Of a stretch of 64,000 bases of DNA, positions 1-9,934 are shown one piece after another. The translations under genes and the position numbers were made by a program. The first letter of the stretch is position 1, and each line of letters begins with the position of its first letter. The stretch spans positions 21,853,501 to 21,917,500 of the forward strand of contig JAYKKI010000037.1 of assembly GCA_039881145.1 (NCBI GenBank), written 5' to 3'. The DNA comes from Druceiella hillmani. Lineage: Eukaryota > Arthropoda > Insecta > Lepidoptera > Hepialidae. The notes below the pieces were generated by a model that worked only from the letters and a program-made list of their open reading frames with translations, was not told the origin of the DNA and did no database searches.

Positions 1-99
1 AGGTTTGGCAGCATAGGTTTTGGCAGCATAGGTGGTATGAAGCACATATTCACTGATTTTATTTTAAGCTTTGTCAGTATGGAGTCTTTAAATACGTCC

Positions 100-1010
100 T
101 GCATGATGATTCTGATGATGATTTAAGATAGATATAATTGTCTACATATTCCAAAGAAATTGACTAGGATGTGATAGACGTTTTATGTATATTCGTCATA
201 ACTTTTATCTAATCCTGATTTCTTTGAAGTCCCACTTTTCAACATTTCTCGTTAAGAGATTCCAGCATATGTTTCAGGTTTTCAAGTATTTCAGAGAGTA
301 AAACTATATCATCTGCGAATCTTAAATGATATTTGCCGTTTAGGTTTAGTCCCAATCCTTCCACATTTACTTTTCTCAAAAACGATTCCAAAACTGCGGT
401 GAACAATTTTGGTGAGAGCGGGTCACCCTGATTTACTTCTTGCTCTATAGGGAATGATGGTCCTTTTGTTTCTAAGTGTACTCGCGCCGTGCTATTATTA
501 GATTATCTTGATTCTCTCTATGTAGACATAGTTTACTCCCTGATCATTTATTACTTGTCATATCGAGATTTGATTTTTGAGAAAAATTTAGAACAATATA
601 TGAAAGCGACAGACAGAGTAAGTCATGTTTTTGTATATTTCCATTATCATTTTCAGTGTTTGTATGTGGTCCATAGTAGAAAAATTCTTCACGAAGCCTG
701 CTTGCTCTACTGGTTGATTTTAGTCAATAAATTTCTTAATACATTTCAGCAAGATAGATGCGAAGACTTTATACATACACGATGTGAGGTTGATTCGTCC
801 ATAAGTTGATAATAATTTTGCATCTCCCTTTTTAAACAAGAGTATTATTTCTGCACACATATATATTGTTCGGATAATTTGTTCTGTCTCAAAATTTTAT
901 TGCATAGTTTTGTGAAGGGGATGATTAGTATCGCTCTATCATGTCGTTTGTGAAGCCATAGGTCTCTTTTCCGACACCAAATGTTTGGTTAACAATTTCA
1001 GTGAATAGTT
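100..1010 (-). pseudogene. RTE-clade non-LTR retrotransposon, reverse transcriptase fragment
   Basis: Reading the minus strand gives the ordered blocks of a LINE reverse transcriptase. A block ending in FKKGD (about 825-840) is followed by RINLTSCMYKVFASILLK, QPVEQAGF and HIQTLKMIMEIY. Then come NQGDPLSPKLF (near 410-440), the catalytic box HLRFADDIVL (the FADD codons lie at 308-319) and the downstream block EYVDNYIYL. This block order and the VGL...KVMTN segment after the catalytic box are typical of the RTE clade. The reading frame is broken by several stops (for example TGA after NEKC near 235) and frameshifts, so it is dead. The endonuclease and the 5' end are not visible, as usual for a 5'-truncated LINE. 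Assignment to reverse transcriptase is firm; RTE rather than another LINE clade is likely. Confidence 0.85.
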
Positions 1011-1288
1011 TATGAATATAAGTCTCAAAAACATACTGCTAGTATCAAGACAATCAATGTTAGATACACACATTATCTTTTTGTATTATCATCACCGTTC
1101 TCTGGAGTAAAAAGGAGAGCAAACAATTTTTGACCTGTCATTAGATAATCCTACATATAATTTAAATTAAAAATATTTCTATAAATTCATTCTATTATTT
1201 GCCATCTATATAAGAATTACATTAAACAAATAACCGTTAACAGCATATATAAATAAGTATTAACAACATTGTCATCAACTCACAATAA

Positions 1289-1290
<2 letters not shown>

Positions 1291-1340
<50 letters not shown>
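1291..1340. repeat. (AC)n-(AT)n compound microsatellite
   Basis: An AC run of about 29 bases passes directly into an AT run of about 21 bases. The open frame crossing it on the minus strand encodes only CVCV/IYIY dipeptide repeats and is not a gene. Confidence 0.95.
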
Positions 1341-2959
1341 GTATATAAATACGTCCAACTGAGCTTCAAAAATAAATATTATTGTATATCTACTCGTGTT
1401 ATTAAGCTGAAAACACTGTAAAAATTTTGCGAGCGATACACCCCGTCTTTGCCAGATCTCCATAATGTGCGCATAATATGAAAAAGATGTTCTCAAGATT
1501 TGCTGCAAAACATCGTAGGTAGAGCGGAAACTGTGACGGTCTCACATTCTTTTAACCAAACTTGCTTTCCGATGTGTTTCGTTGATGGAAAGAACTCTCT
1601 TTCTTGAGTCTTGAATGCTTTGAAGTTATCATATTAGTTATGAATGTATTGCAGAGCGAATAAAGACTCATATTTTAAATTCGATATGACAAAGTTTCGT
1701 AAGCCTTACAAAACATCGTTATAAATTTATGTTTCAAGAAGGTAAACGATCGATGAATTCATAGTAACTTAGCCTGGAATATAGTAAGAAAAGGCAAAAT
1801 ATAATGCCCACCTCACTTGTATATTTAAGGTAGCAGGAAATAAGCAAGGATTATTGAACCTTATAATTATTCTCACAAACTTTTTGAAAAAAATAATATA
1901 TCGTAAGCAACAAAAACTATATTTTAAAAAATTCATTGTAAACAATGATATTTTATTAATCGTATGGTTGGAAAAATTCTTCGACATTTCAATTCAATTT
2001 TATTATTTATAGATTCAATTCAATTTTATTATTTATAGATCATGTGATACTCCATACGACTTTTATTGACTGTTCCTGATAATATTTTTGCATTTCAAAA
2101 AATTCATGGATCAGAGGTATTTGAGGTATTAAAAATTTGCTTAATTACCACATAATTTTTAGGAGCGACAGTTCCTAAATAATGTAAATTATTTTATGTT
2201 AATAACTTTGTTGAAATATATCATTAGATCTTCGTTTGACTTCTGTATCTTAAATTATAAAAGCAAAGGAAATTAAGTCAGGCAAATATTTACAGTTAAT
2301 AATATATTTCAAATATGTAAATAATATAGGTTCGTGAGTTTTATTTATGGTAAAATAAAAAATATCCGACTTAAATTTGAATTTGAACGTACTTTTCAAT
2401 TTTATTTTAAAGCTATTTTAAATTCTTAAGTAGCTTACTTCACATTTGAGGAAATAAATGGTAATACCTGTACATAAAATCTTCCTCAATTTTCTTCTTA
2501 TCTATAAATTTTATTCTTTTTATCTACATGATTTTTTTAAGTATTTTGAAATATGACGGTAACATTAAAGACATTCCAATGCATAACTTTTCTTCAGCCT
2601 TGACCGAAAAATGAAGTAAAATTGAGATCCAGAAAAGACGATAAAAAAATTATAACAATTTAAAACGGTTTGCATTTACTCACAATCTTTCTTTGTCTTT
2701 GCTTACATGCAAATATCATAAAAATATTATTACTTTATATAATTTCAATTATTATTGATACTCTACGACTTGAATGATCAAGAAAAAAATCATTCAAAAT
2801 GTATAAAAACGGTTTATATCTTCTAAAATATCAAATGATTAAACATAGTGCTCATATATGCAAAGTTTCGTATAAATAGGATCATAACATGATATAGCTA
2901 CACTCACTTTTCAAACGGCGATAGACACATTATAGTGAAACAGAAGACAATTTCTGTTA
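1341..2959. other. AT-rich stretch without a recognisable gene
   Basis: I see no coding block. The only structure is an exact tandem duplication of a 26-bp unit at 1988-2013 and 2014-2039, with no intervening base. Confidence 0.6.
1988..2039. repeat. exact 26-bp tandem duplication
   Basis: Two identical 26-base copies, beginning ttcaattcaatttt, lie head to tail. The absence of any mismatch suggests a recent duplication. Confidence 0.95.
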
Positions 2960-3109
2960 AGAAAAGCAAATAATGGAACTGGAGGACGAAGTCACCATCC
3001 AGTAAACGATGGCTATCGATGCACATGCGTTAAGAGCACAATTCAGAAGACAATCTCTGCTCAACAACTAGTCTACACAATGACAATGGAAACAGAACCT
3101 CATCATTAC

Positions 3110-3880
3110 CCAAAAGGATACTACCATTTTGGACTGACAGGTCACGTTTGTGGTTGGACTCTTTCGAGTCGATAGTCAACGACACCAAAATAAGCTCTCA
3201 GCAAATGGTTCATATGGTCATCACGCAAATGGAAAAGATAACGACAAACAAATCACCAACATCTTTAGGAAAATTACGGAAATACAGCTGCTTATACGCA
3301 TATCAAGAACCACCTCATCTTAATTTACGAAATGAACCACCTCATCTTAATTTACCAAGAAAGAAAAATACTTCCAAAAATTAATATTTGACATAGAATT
3401 GAGCGACCTGCGATCCAGACAACGTCTGCGCATAATGAGGGACCTCAAAAGACCAAATCCCACAGCATTATGGGTGTCAGCGAGAACATTTCGGTAAAAA
3501 ATGATTTTGCACTCCTTGCTAACAAGATGTTCGACCAGATGCAAAAAGGGTATTCAATTGCTCAGCAGCTACGTCTTTCTATCATATTTACTACATATTA
3601 CAAGTCCCAGTTGAATATTATCCGTACACTCTCACACGATATCGCAGAACTCAAGTCGAAGCCCCAATTTGATTCCCGTCACCGTAACTCAACACGTTAT
3701 TAATCACCGTCCCGTAGTCCGTCAAAACACAGGCAATGAACTCAACCAAACCCATTGTTATTGCCACCAAATATTCGGGTCCAAAAAAGGAATGGCACCA
3801 TGCCATGCACATTACAGAAATTCTAAAACTTAAACTGAACGAATGGTGGTAATGGCGGAATCCAGTATTCACGAGACATT
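3110..3880 (+). pseudogene. gag relic of the gypsy element
   Basis: Plus-strand reading gives LWLDSFESIVNDTKIS followed by a region with the block KLIFDIELSDLRSRQ (about 3375-3420) and then LRIMRDL. These correspond to the gag capsid region of insect Ty3/gypsy elements. A further open piece at 3470-3703 contains LANKMFDQM, where gag normally has a 'LA..ADKI' segment, and ends in an Arg/Ser-rich tail. At about 3756 follows CYCHQIFGSK, which resembles the C-x-x-H-x4-FG zinc knuckle; the rest of the knuckle (TMPCT) is one frame away. The coding is broken by frameshifts near 3385, 3400-3470 and 3790. A 27-bp unit is duplicated inside it at 3307-3360. Confidence 0.7.
3307..3360. repeat. 27-bp tandem duplication inside gag relic
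   Basis: The unit beginning gaaccacctcatcttaattt occurs at 3307-3333 and again at 3334-3360. It repeats a nine-residue peptide (EPPHLNL core) in the gag relic, so it arose inside the element or after insertion. Confidence 0.9.
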
Positions 3881-3884
3881 CCAC

Positions 3885-4150
3885 CACCTTTTCGTCATGG
3901 AGGAGAAATCTAAAGTCGTCTTCCTGGTAGAAACGACCCCTGACATATCCATTCAATACCGAGGAAGGAGTACTTGACTACCGTTTTTTCTCAACGCCGC
4001 CAAAAACACAAACGTAAAGAAGACTGGAATTCGACCTAAACCTTCGTCGACCATACAAAGGACTGACTCGTCCTTCTATTCACTGACGTGTCTAACGTAT
4101 TAGCCGGCTTCGAACTATAGCAATTGACCAGAAATGGCAATTACTAGGTT
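3885..4150 (+). pseudogene. retropepsin (protease) relic of the gypsy element
   Basis: The frame at 3894-3956 reads FVMEEKSKVVFLVETTPDIS. It aligns by eye with the start of gypsy proteases, where the active-site triplet follows FLV. The expected Asp is Glu and the Gly is Thr here, so the catalytic triad is lost. Further on, EFDLNLRRPYKG (about 4031-4066) and FTDVSNVLAGFEL (about 4076-4115) match the later part of the domain in two different frames. The protein could not be active. Confidence 0.65.
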
Positions 4151-4214
4151 ATTTCTCTTAAAAAGTTCCGTTTAAACAACAAAAATGCAATATCTCGACT
4201 ATATTAAGCTGGAC

Positions 4215-4480
4215 TGTTGGCGATATTCAAGCTGAATAAACATTTTAGGAAGTGGTTCAAAAGACGCAAACTTACGATTTCACTGAATACAAACCACTCA
4301 CCTACGTCCTCAATAATACACTATCGCCTATCAAAAGACCACGGAGAACGAGAAAGCTGCTTTTAATCTCCGAATTCACTACCAATATACGCCATTTAAT
4401 GGGCAAGATAACATCGTCGTTGATACTCTCAGCTGAGTAGAAACAATATCAAGCCTATTAATGCTCGATTTCACCGAAAG
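4215..4480 (+). pseudogene. RNase H domain relic of the gypsy element
   Basis: The open piece starting near 4252 contains FTEYKPLTYVLNN, the gypsy RNase H block that normally reads T-D-H-K-PL. LISEFTTNIRH and a GK block follow. The preceding KHFRKWFKRRKLTI (about 4217-4258, other frame) matches the segment just upstream of that block. In the next frame the Asp-containing end (DTLS-like) is recognisable near 4410-4430. The Asp of the DHKPL block is Glu here. Confidence 0.75.
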
Positions 4481-4514
4481 ATCTAAGACACAGGTAACAT
4501 AAAGAACGATACAG

Positions 4515-5335
4515 TTGCTAGCAAAATATAGTAACTTATCGCTCAAGCAAATATCCTATCCCGATACTGTGTGCAAGTTATATTACGATATGTCGAATCG
4601 GCATATTTGCCAAGAAATATCGATCCGCTACCTTCAAATCCGTGGGCGATATAAACCACCCTGGTATTCGAACAATGCACGAAATGATGGTACAGATATT
4701 ATTTAGCCTCCAATGAACAGATATTGTAAAGCAGACCAAGGTATGTATACCTAGCCGAAAAGCAAAATATATAGCCACATCGTAAGTACCATTTTGAGTT
4801 CCCCACTAGTCGGCTGAATCCAACACATACATATCAGTATCATCAGGTCACTATCTACTACACCGCACGGTGATTAGTTTTTGGTCACGATTATCGATCT
4901 CAATAGATGTCCCGAGGAGATGCCTACAGACCGTGTCATTGCCAAATAGATAACGCAGATACTATACGAAAACTGGACATAAAGATCATATAACATGCGA
5001 CTATATCTGACGACCAAGAACGCCAGTTAGAGAGCCAACTTTTCACCAACTTCATTAATAACTTTTATATTAAAGAGACGCGTAACACGTTATATAATCC
5101 ACAGTATAACCGAATCATAAAGCATCGGCACTGTTCTTTAAAACTGCACTAATGCCAAATATCTTGGATCATCGGGATCAAACATCTTGGATCTCCGTAC
5201 TTTTTGGTTTACGCGCCAACTTACGCACGAACAGCGGAGTGACCACAATCGAATTAATCCAAAACTACTTTGTAAATTCCTGACTGCAGTAACCATTAAA
5301 CAAGCAAAACTTACACTCAAACAACTTGCAATAAC
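4515..5335 (+). pseudogene. integrase relic of the gypsy element
   Basis: The segment starts with ISYPDTVCKLYYDMS, the pre-integrase block. It continues through a decayed zinc-binding region to LVTIIDLNRCPEEMPT (about 4886-4930), equivalent to the catalytic-core block around 'VIDR.SRW.EA.P'. LFTNFINNF, then TLYNPQYNRIIKHRH and SLK (about 5040-5145) match the block before the third acidic residue. The end reads YAPTYARTAE. Stops and frameshifts are frequent. The first catalytic Asp appears retained in the IIDL block, but the domain is non-functional. Confidence 0.75.
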
Positions 5336-5341
5336 AAATTA

Positions 5342-5620
5342 ATGTACTCAAGCTGCTCAGACCTGCGCAGTCGCACTCGGGACATTGGCGTATTTTTATT
5401 CATCAAGACCTCTCAAATTACAAACGTGTTACGTTGTATAAAAACGAGTCGTGTTACGTTGTATAAAAATGCATGTCGCAGTTGTAAATTCATTCAATTA
5501 TGTGAAGTGACTACGGCGAAGGCGAGTACTTGACTTCCAGTACTCGCCTTAATGCTTGCTTCTATATAATGTTATAATCCCGTGTTTATTCATTAAAGAA
5601 CAGATAGTGAAGAAGAAACA
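5342..5620 (+). promoter_or_regulatory. possible 3' LTR remnant with duplicated TATA-like unit and hairpin
   Basis: Directly after the integrase relic there is a 20-base unit (cgtgttacgttgtataaaaa) present twice at 5424-5469, each copy ending in a TATA-like box. A perfect 12-bp hairpin follows (arms 5519-5530 and 5539-5550, 8-base loop), then an attaaag polyadenylation-like signal near 5593. Position and composition fit a 3' LTR. Without a paired 5' LTR the call is tentative. Confidence 0.35.
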
Positions 5621-8170
5621 TAAAGAAGAGAGCAAAATTATTAATTGGTTTGTATCATAAAACGTAAAAGAACTTCTTAAGATCAAATGTATCTCACATT
5701 TTAATACACTACCATGCATTTATTATAATAAAAATGTTATAAAATTTATAATTGAACTAATACTTATACTACTTTTTCTCATAATCACGATTTTTATACA
5801 TCTTGCAGATTTGGCGAATAAGCAGAGGATGAAGATTTAGTGTTTCTTTATCACGGTCGATATATGTGTGATCTAAAAACACGACTGAAAAAATTATAAA
5901 ATTAAAATTGCATGAACAATGAAATGTTTTGTTTTAAATTGATGAATTGATTAAAATGAATTTTTATTTTAAATTAATTTTTAATTGAATGCATTAATTA
6001 GGAGCATTACATAATTAAGACGTAATTATTTGTGAAAATTAAAATAGCATAATCGAATTTTGATATAACACATTCGATTTCGACTGTAACTAAATGTGAT
6101 TTTTGAAACGATGAAGTACTATAAAGTGTGGTAAATATCTTCAAACTTGTTGTTTTTTTGTTGCATACAGTCGAATTGCAACCAGTATCTCTATTTTTAG
6201 CGTACGGTCGAATCGCGACCAGTACCGGTAGAGACCTGACATTAACCATATTAAATATCTTTAAAATCAATATGTCGGGACAATGAAGAATAAAAATCCT
6301 TAAGACTTCTTAATCCTTAGGGAAAGGTCGCTTTTTGATGATTATTTTTAATGTTATTTTTATATATTATATGAAATCATAAACCTTTTAACATCCACAA
6401 TAAAATATTAATTCAGTATTGTTAATACAATTAAATGTTTACATTGTTTAAACAATAACTATAACATTTCTGACAAAATTATATTTTTTACAAAATTTAT
6501 AAAAAAAAATTAAATGTTTTGACATAAAAATGGGGTATTATTAGAATCTCAAAATATGTATGCGTTATGTATATATGTATTTAAATAAATATTAAAACTG
6601 TGGATACTTTGCTAAATTTTAAGACAAGGCACAATGGGATTAGGCCCTTGTTGTCGAAATAGACCATACCAGGTTAAAAATTGAAGGTCGAATGCCACTG
6701 CTTGCATCACATTCAACGTATATTGAATGTTTTTTGGAGTAAAAGTATATTTCACGAGGCTTTTAATGTGAAATTTGCTACTTCTAGTTTATATTTCCGT
6801 GAAAAAAATGTATGAAAACTTAAATTTTTAATAAAACAGAATAATACTGTGTAATAAAACTGAAATTTATATTGATATGAATAGTTTATTAAAATATATT
6901 AAAAAATAGCAAAGGTATTTACTTGCAAGGTATTCACTTTATACATTCACACCTAATCTCACGGTTTTTATATTAATATTTATTAGTCATAGATAGCATT
7001 TTGAAATACGTCAATATATTGGCATGTAGTTTAATAAATTATACTTCTGTTCAACTTAATACAAAAGTTATAAATGATTGAAATTTCTTTGTCATAAAAA
7101 TTATTACAATTTATTTATTTTTTTGTATAATTTTTATCAAAACTTTTAATATTTATATTTTTTTTTATATATTTATTTTAATAAGTAATTTCTTACTTTA
7201 ACCTAAATTTACTAAATATCGTGAAAAAAATTCTCGTCTCTATAAATTACACGGCTATTTTTTAAACAATATAAACGTTTAATTACACACATTAAAATCT
7301 TTCTAATTTCAATAATATATAAAAACTAACATAAAAAATATTTTCTTATGTTAACTGCAAATTAACAATTTTCAATTGATGTTTTTCTTTACTGTGCTGT
7401 GGGACTCTGCTTTTTGCCAAATCTCATGATACGGGTCAACGGGAAGTACATTGTTATTTATTTGCAAGTGTCAAAATGCGCAACATAAACGGCCGGTAAA
7501 AAAATTTTCCTTCTATATCTTTCAAGAGTCTAAAATGCCATAAAATGCGGTATAAATGGCCATCATTAGGTTTTTTTCACAATTATTTCTACAAAATTAA
7601 CGCCACAAGAATTTCTACAAAATTAACGCCAAATATATTCAATAGGTTTTTTTTATTGGGTTGACTTAGAAGGTAGATTTTTTTACAACTCTAGACGACC
7701 GTATGTATAAGTATTTCATATTAATTTAAATTTGTTTGGATATGGAACCCTAAAAATGATAAAAATGTGACATGTCCCTGAGGATTAAAAAGAAAAAAAA
7801 AATTCATTGATTCGACTAGTAGATAAATGCTCTAATTCAAGTTTTGTCAGACACTGGAGAGATGGTAAGTAAACCGACTTGGGTCCAACAATACTTTTGT
7901 CTTAGAAGTAAACTTTCTATAATAAAGCCTATTAACACATTATAGAAGAGTTTTTTTATGATTCCGATATTTCTGATTTTTTATTAAGTTTTGAATGCAG
8001 GTTCTCTTAATAGAATTACTTTTATCAAAAACAATACACCACCTACGTTTGGAAAAATAAGGTTATATCAAATTGCACCGCTAAGCTCCTGCATTGCCTA
8101 AATGAAATATATATTTTATTATTTTTTACCATTGATTATTTTGAAATTATATAGGAAAGATTAATTTTAA
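5621..8170. other. AT-rich stretch, no gene recognised
   Basis: I read both strands and saw no recognisable coding block. A near-exact 26-bp direct duplication lies at 7585-7630 (unit begins atttctacaaaattaacgcc). Confidence 0.55.
7585..7630. repeat. 26-bp direct duplication
   Basis: The 20-base core atttctacaaaattaacgcc occurs at 7585-7604 and 7611-7630, identical in both places. Confidence 0.9.
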
Positions 8171-8480
8171 TTATAATGCTTGTTTTTATAACAAAATATG
8201 AAATTTATAATTGCATCCAACACAGAATACAACCTTACGCTGGCAACATTTCAAACTAGTTTCACTATTGCATGTCTAAAATGCACATCTTCGATGATTA
8301 CCGTTATTACCAGGTGCCAAATAATGGCCAAAACCGTCACACTGAACATCATCAGGTGTTCTGTAACCTGTCAACGATTGTTTCGATGCTTCGGGGTAGT
8401 CATCTGAGGAATGTCACGGAATATCAGGAAGTATAATATGCTTCCGAAAATCAAGTTGGCTGAACGAGTTTCCTGATTTC
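8165..8480 (-). pseudogene. piggyBac-like transposase, C-terminal cysteine-rich domain relic
   Basis: The minus strand reads a single frame from about 8403 down to about 8172, with a single in-frame stop at the AF*TC position. It contains DDVQCDGFGHYLAP, then RRC, TCNSE, LKCC, and finally VVFCVGCNYKFH before a stop. This is the C-terminal layout of piggyBac-family (DDE_Tnp_1_7) transposases: a 'DVRYD..GH' block followed by paired Cys and a final C-x2-C...FH that forms the cross-brace zinc domain used for end binding. LDFRKHI just upstream, in another frame (about 8430-8455), fits the preceding helix. The catalytic DDD core is absent: the next sequence at 8532 belongs to a different repeat. 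I see no TTAA-flanked ends. Confidence 0.72.
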
Positions 8481-8531
8481 TTAGCTACTCAAAAATTAAT
8501 AATAAGGTAGGTGAATTTAATTTATCACTTC

Positions 8532-8594
8532 TAAATGAAATTACGTAATGTAGTATTATATCTACTTAATTTAAATTCTTTACCATGACCTAAG
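8532..8594 (-). repeat. copy of a dispersed repeat module shared with the 23.7-kb inverted repeat
   Basis: On the minus strand this stretch reads as a diverged copy of 23738-23803. Both share the core 'taggtc.tggtaaagaatt', then 'taatactacattac' and 'tttcattta', with scattered substitutions. It abuts the piggyBac fragment, so it either truncated it or landed beside it. Confidence 0.7.
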
Positions 8595-8733
8595 GCGACC
8601 ACGTCACATGATTTCAACGCCCGTGATCCATATTTATTTTGAATGAGAATGTTTTTGAAGGATATTATAAAGTTATTTTTTTACTGAATATTTTGGACGT
8701 GAGAAAATTCTCAAATTAATCAATTATGACCAG

Positions 8734-8757
8734 TATATATATATATATATATATATA
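8734..8757. repeat. (TA)n microsatellite between duplicated flanks
   Basis: A 24-base TA run is bracketed by two copies of a 'ttatgaccagtata' sequence, so the flank was duplicated together with the expansion. Confidence 0.9.
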
Positions 8758-9420
8758 GTTATGACCAGTATAAAATCCAAATTTAATCGGAATTTAAATA
8801 CATAACCGAACAAACTTTGACGTAAGAGCGTATTATTTAAAACCAGTAATTTATTTTACATTTCCGACCAGTTATTACAATGTTTGATTGTCGTAAATAC
8901 AAGAGCACAGAAATAAACTTATTTTAAAAAATCATCCTCCAATAGGAATTTTAATATTACCTTGTTCTCCTGTGTTCTAATCAAATATACTTTACTCTTA
9001 TGTAAAATATCGTCGTTAAGCTTTTTTCTTTATACCAGATTGTCAATTCTTTCATGAATCATTTTGACTTCCATTAGATACGCGTTGAAATATTACGAGT
9101 CTTTTGTACTATACAAACGCTACTCTTTAGTAAACGGACTACGTTGCAAATATTGTTGTTAAACTAACCTATCTAGTAATATACTATTGATAATACAATC
9201 ACACCAAGGATTATTTATAAATTTGCTCCCCTTCATTCTACTATATAAAATTATTGGTTTGTAACTTCTCTCTGAAATATTCTTGTACTACCAACTAAGT
9301 CATATTTGTTCATATGCAATATAGTGCAATAACTACAGCCGCCGTAACTGCTTTCTTTCTTATCACTCCATTCTTCAGGTAAAAGGTGATTCATGAAATT
9401 TTGAAATTTTTGACTGTTCA
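8758..9420. other. no gene recognised
   Basis: AT-rich sequence. At 9378-9447 a 'gtgattcatgaa' segment with flanks is imperfectly duplicated, at the edge of the R2-clade fragment. Confidence 0.5.
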
Positions 9421-9690
9421 AGGTATAAGGAGTGATTCATGAATTCGTTCAATGCCAAAATTAATCTTGGCAATGGCCTTCTCCGCCAAGGGCGCAGTAT
9501 GGAATCCAGTGGGGGTACCCATATGGTTATAGATGTCTTTTTCGGTAAGCGCCTTCGGTGTTTCTCTTGAATTGTGAAAATATCAGTTGTAACTTTACGA
9601 TTCTCACCTATATTGAGGGTGGTACACTTCCTGGCATTTAATCTTAAACCGGCCTAATTTACTACGTCTTCCGTGATATCAAAAATGAAT
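9421..9690 (-). pseudogene. R2-clade non-LTR retrotransposon, reverse transcriptase 3' fragment
   Basis: The minus strand reads AGLRLNARKCTTLNIG near 9600-9650 and, after one frameshift near 9555, ALTEKDIYNHMGTPTGFH followed by AEKAIAKINFGIERIHESLL down to about 9425. The combination 'GL..N..KC.T' plus 'F.I....LT..D.Y.Y.GTPTGFH' plus 'I..I...SLL.P' is the region after the catalytic box in R2/NeSL-type elements, which normally lie in ribosomal DNA or other fixed sites. Only this part remains. No 28S rDNA sequence is visible around it. The clade is a likely, not certain, call. Confidence 0.62.
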
Positions 9691-9934
9691 TTTAATCATA
9701 AAAAATCCTTGCAGCTTAGGTGACATGAAGAAATTTAACGAAAGAAATTTCAACCTGAATTTTTTTCGCTACTGACTTAAAAGCCTATTCTTGAACAAAT
9801 AGTTCAAAGTACACTGCATTATATGATTATGTTTAAAAACATGTAGCCGCCATTGATTAAATAATGAGACTACTAAATATTGTAGTGTCCACCGAAAAAT
9901 GAAAGTCTTATTAGAAAACGTGCATGTACATACA

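Larger units (their letters stand above)
2960..5620 (+). mobile_element. Degenerate Ty3/gypsy LTR retrotransposon with the RT domain missing
   Basis: Traces of gag, aspartic protease, RNase H and integrase appear in the expected order on the plus strand, each in several frames because of many small indels. The segment between the protease end (about 4150) and RNase H start (about 4215) is far too short for a reverse transcriptase, which would need over 1 kb, so the polymerase domain has been deleted. A promoter-like 3' region at 5342-5620 may be the remains of the 3' LTR. I could not find a matching 5' LTR by eye. Order PR-RH-IN with the spacer-type gag knuckle supports Ty3/gypsy rather than Copia. 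Confidence 0.8.

Noticed and set aside
489..809. Open frame of 106 codons on the plus strand
   Set aside because: It is the antisense shadow of the RTE reverse transcriptase relic, whose conserved blocks read on the minus strand.
8198..8407. Open frame of 69 codons on the plus strand
   Set aside because: Antisense shadow of the piggyBac C-terminal domain; only the minus strand gives conserved Cys spacing.
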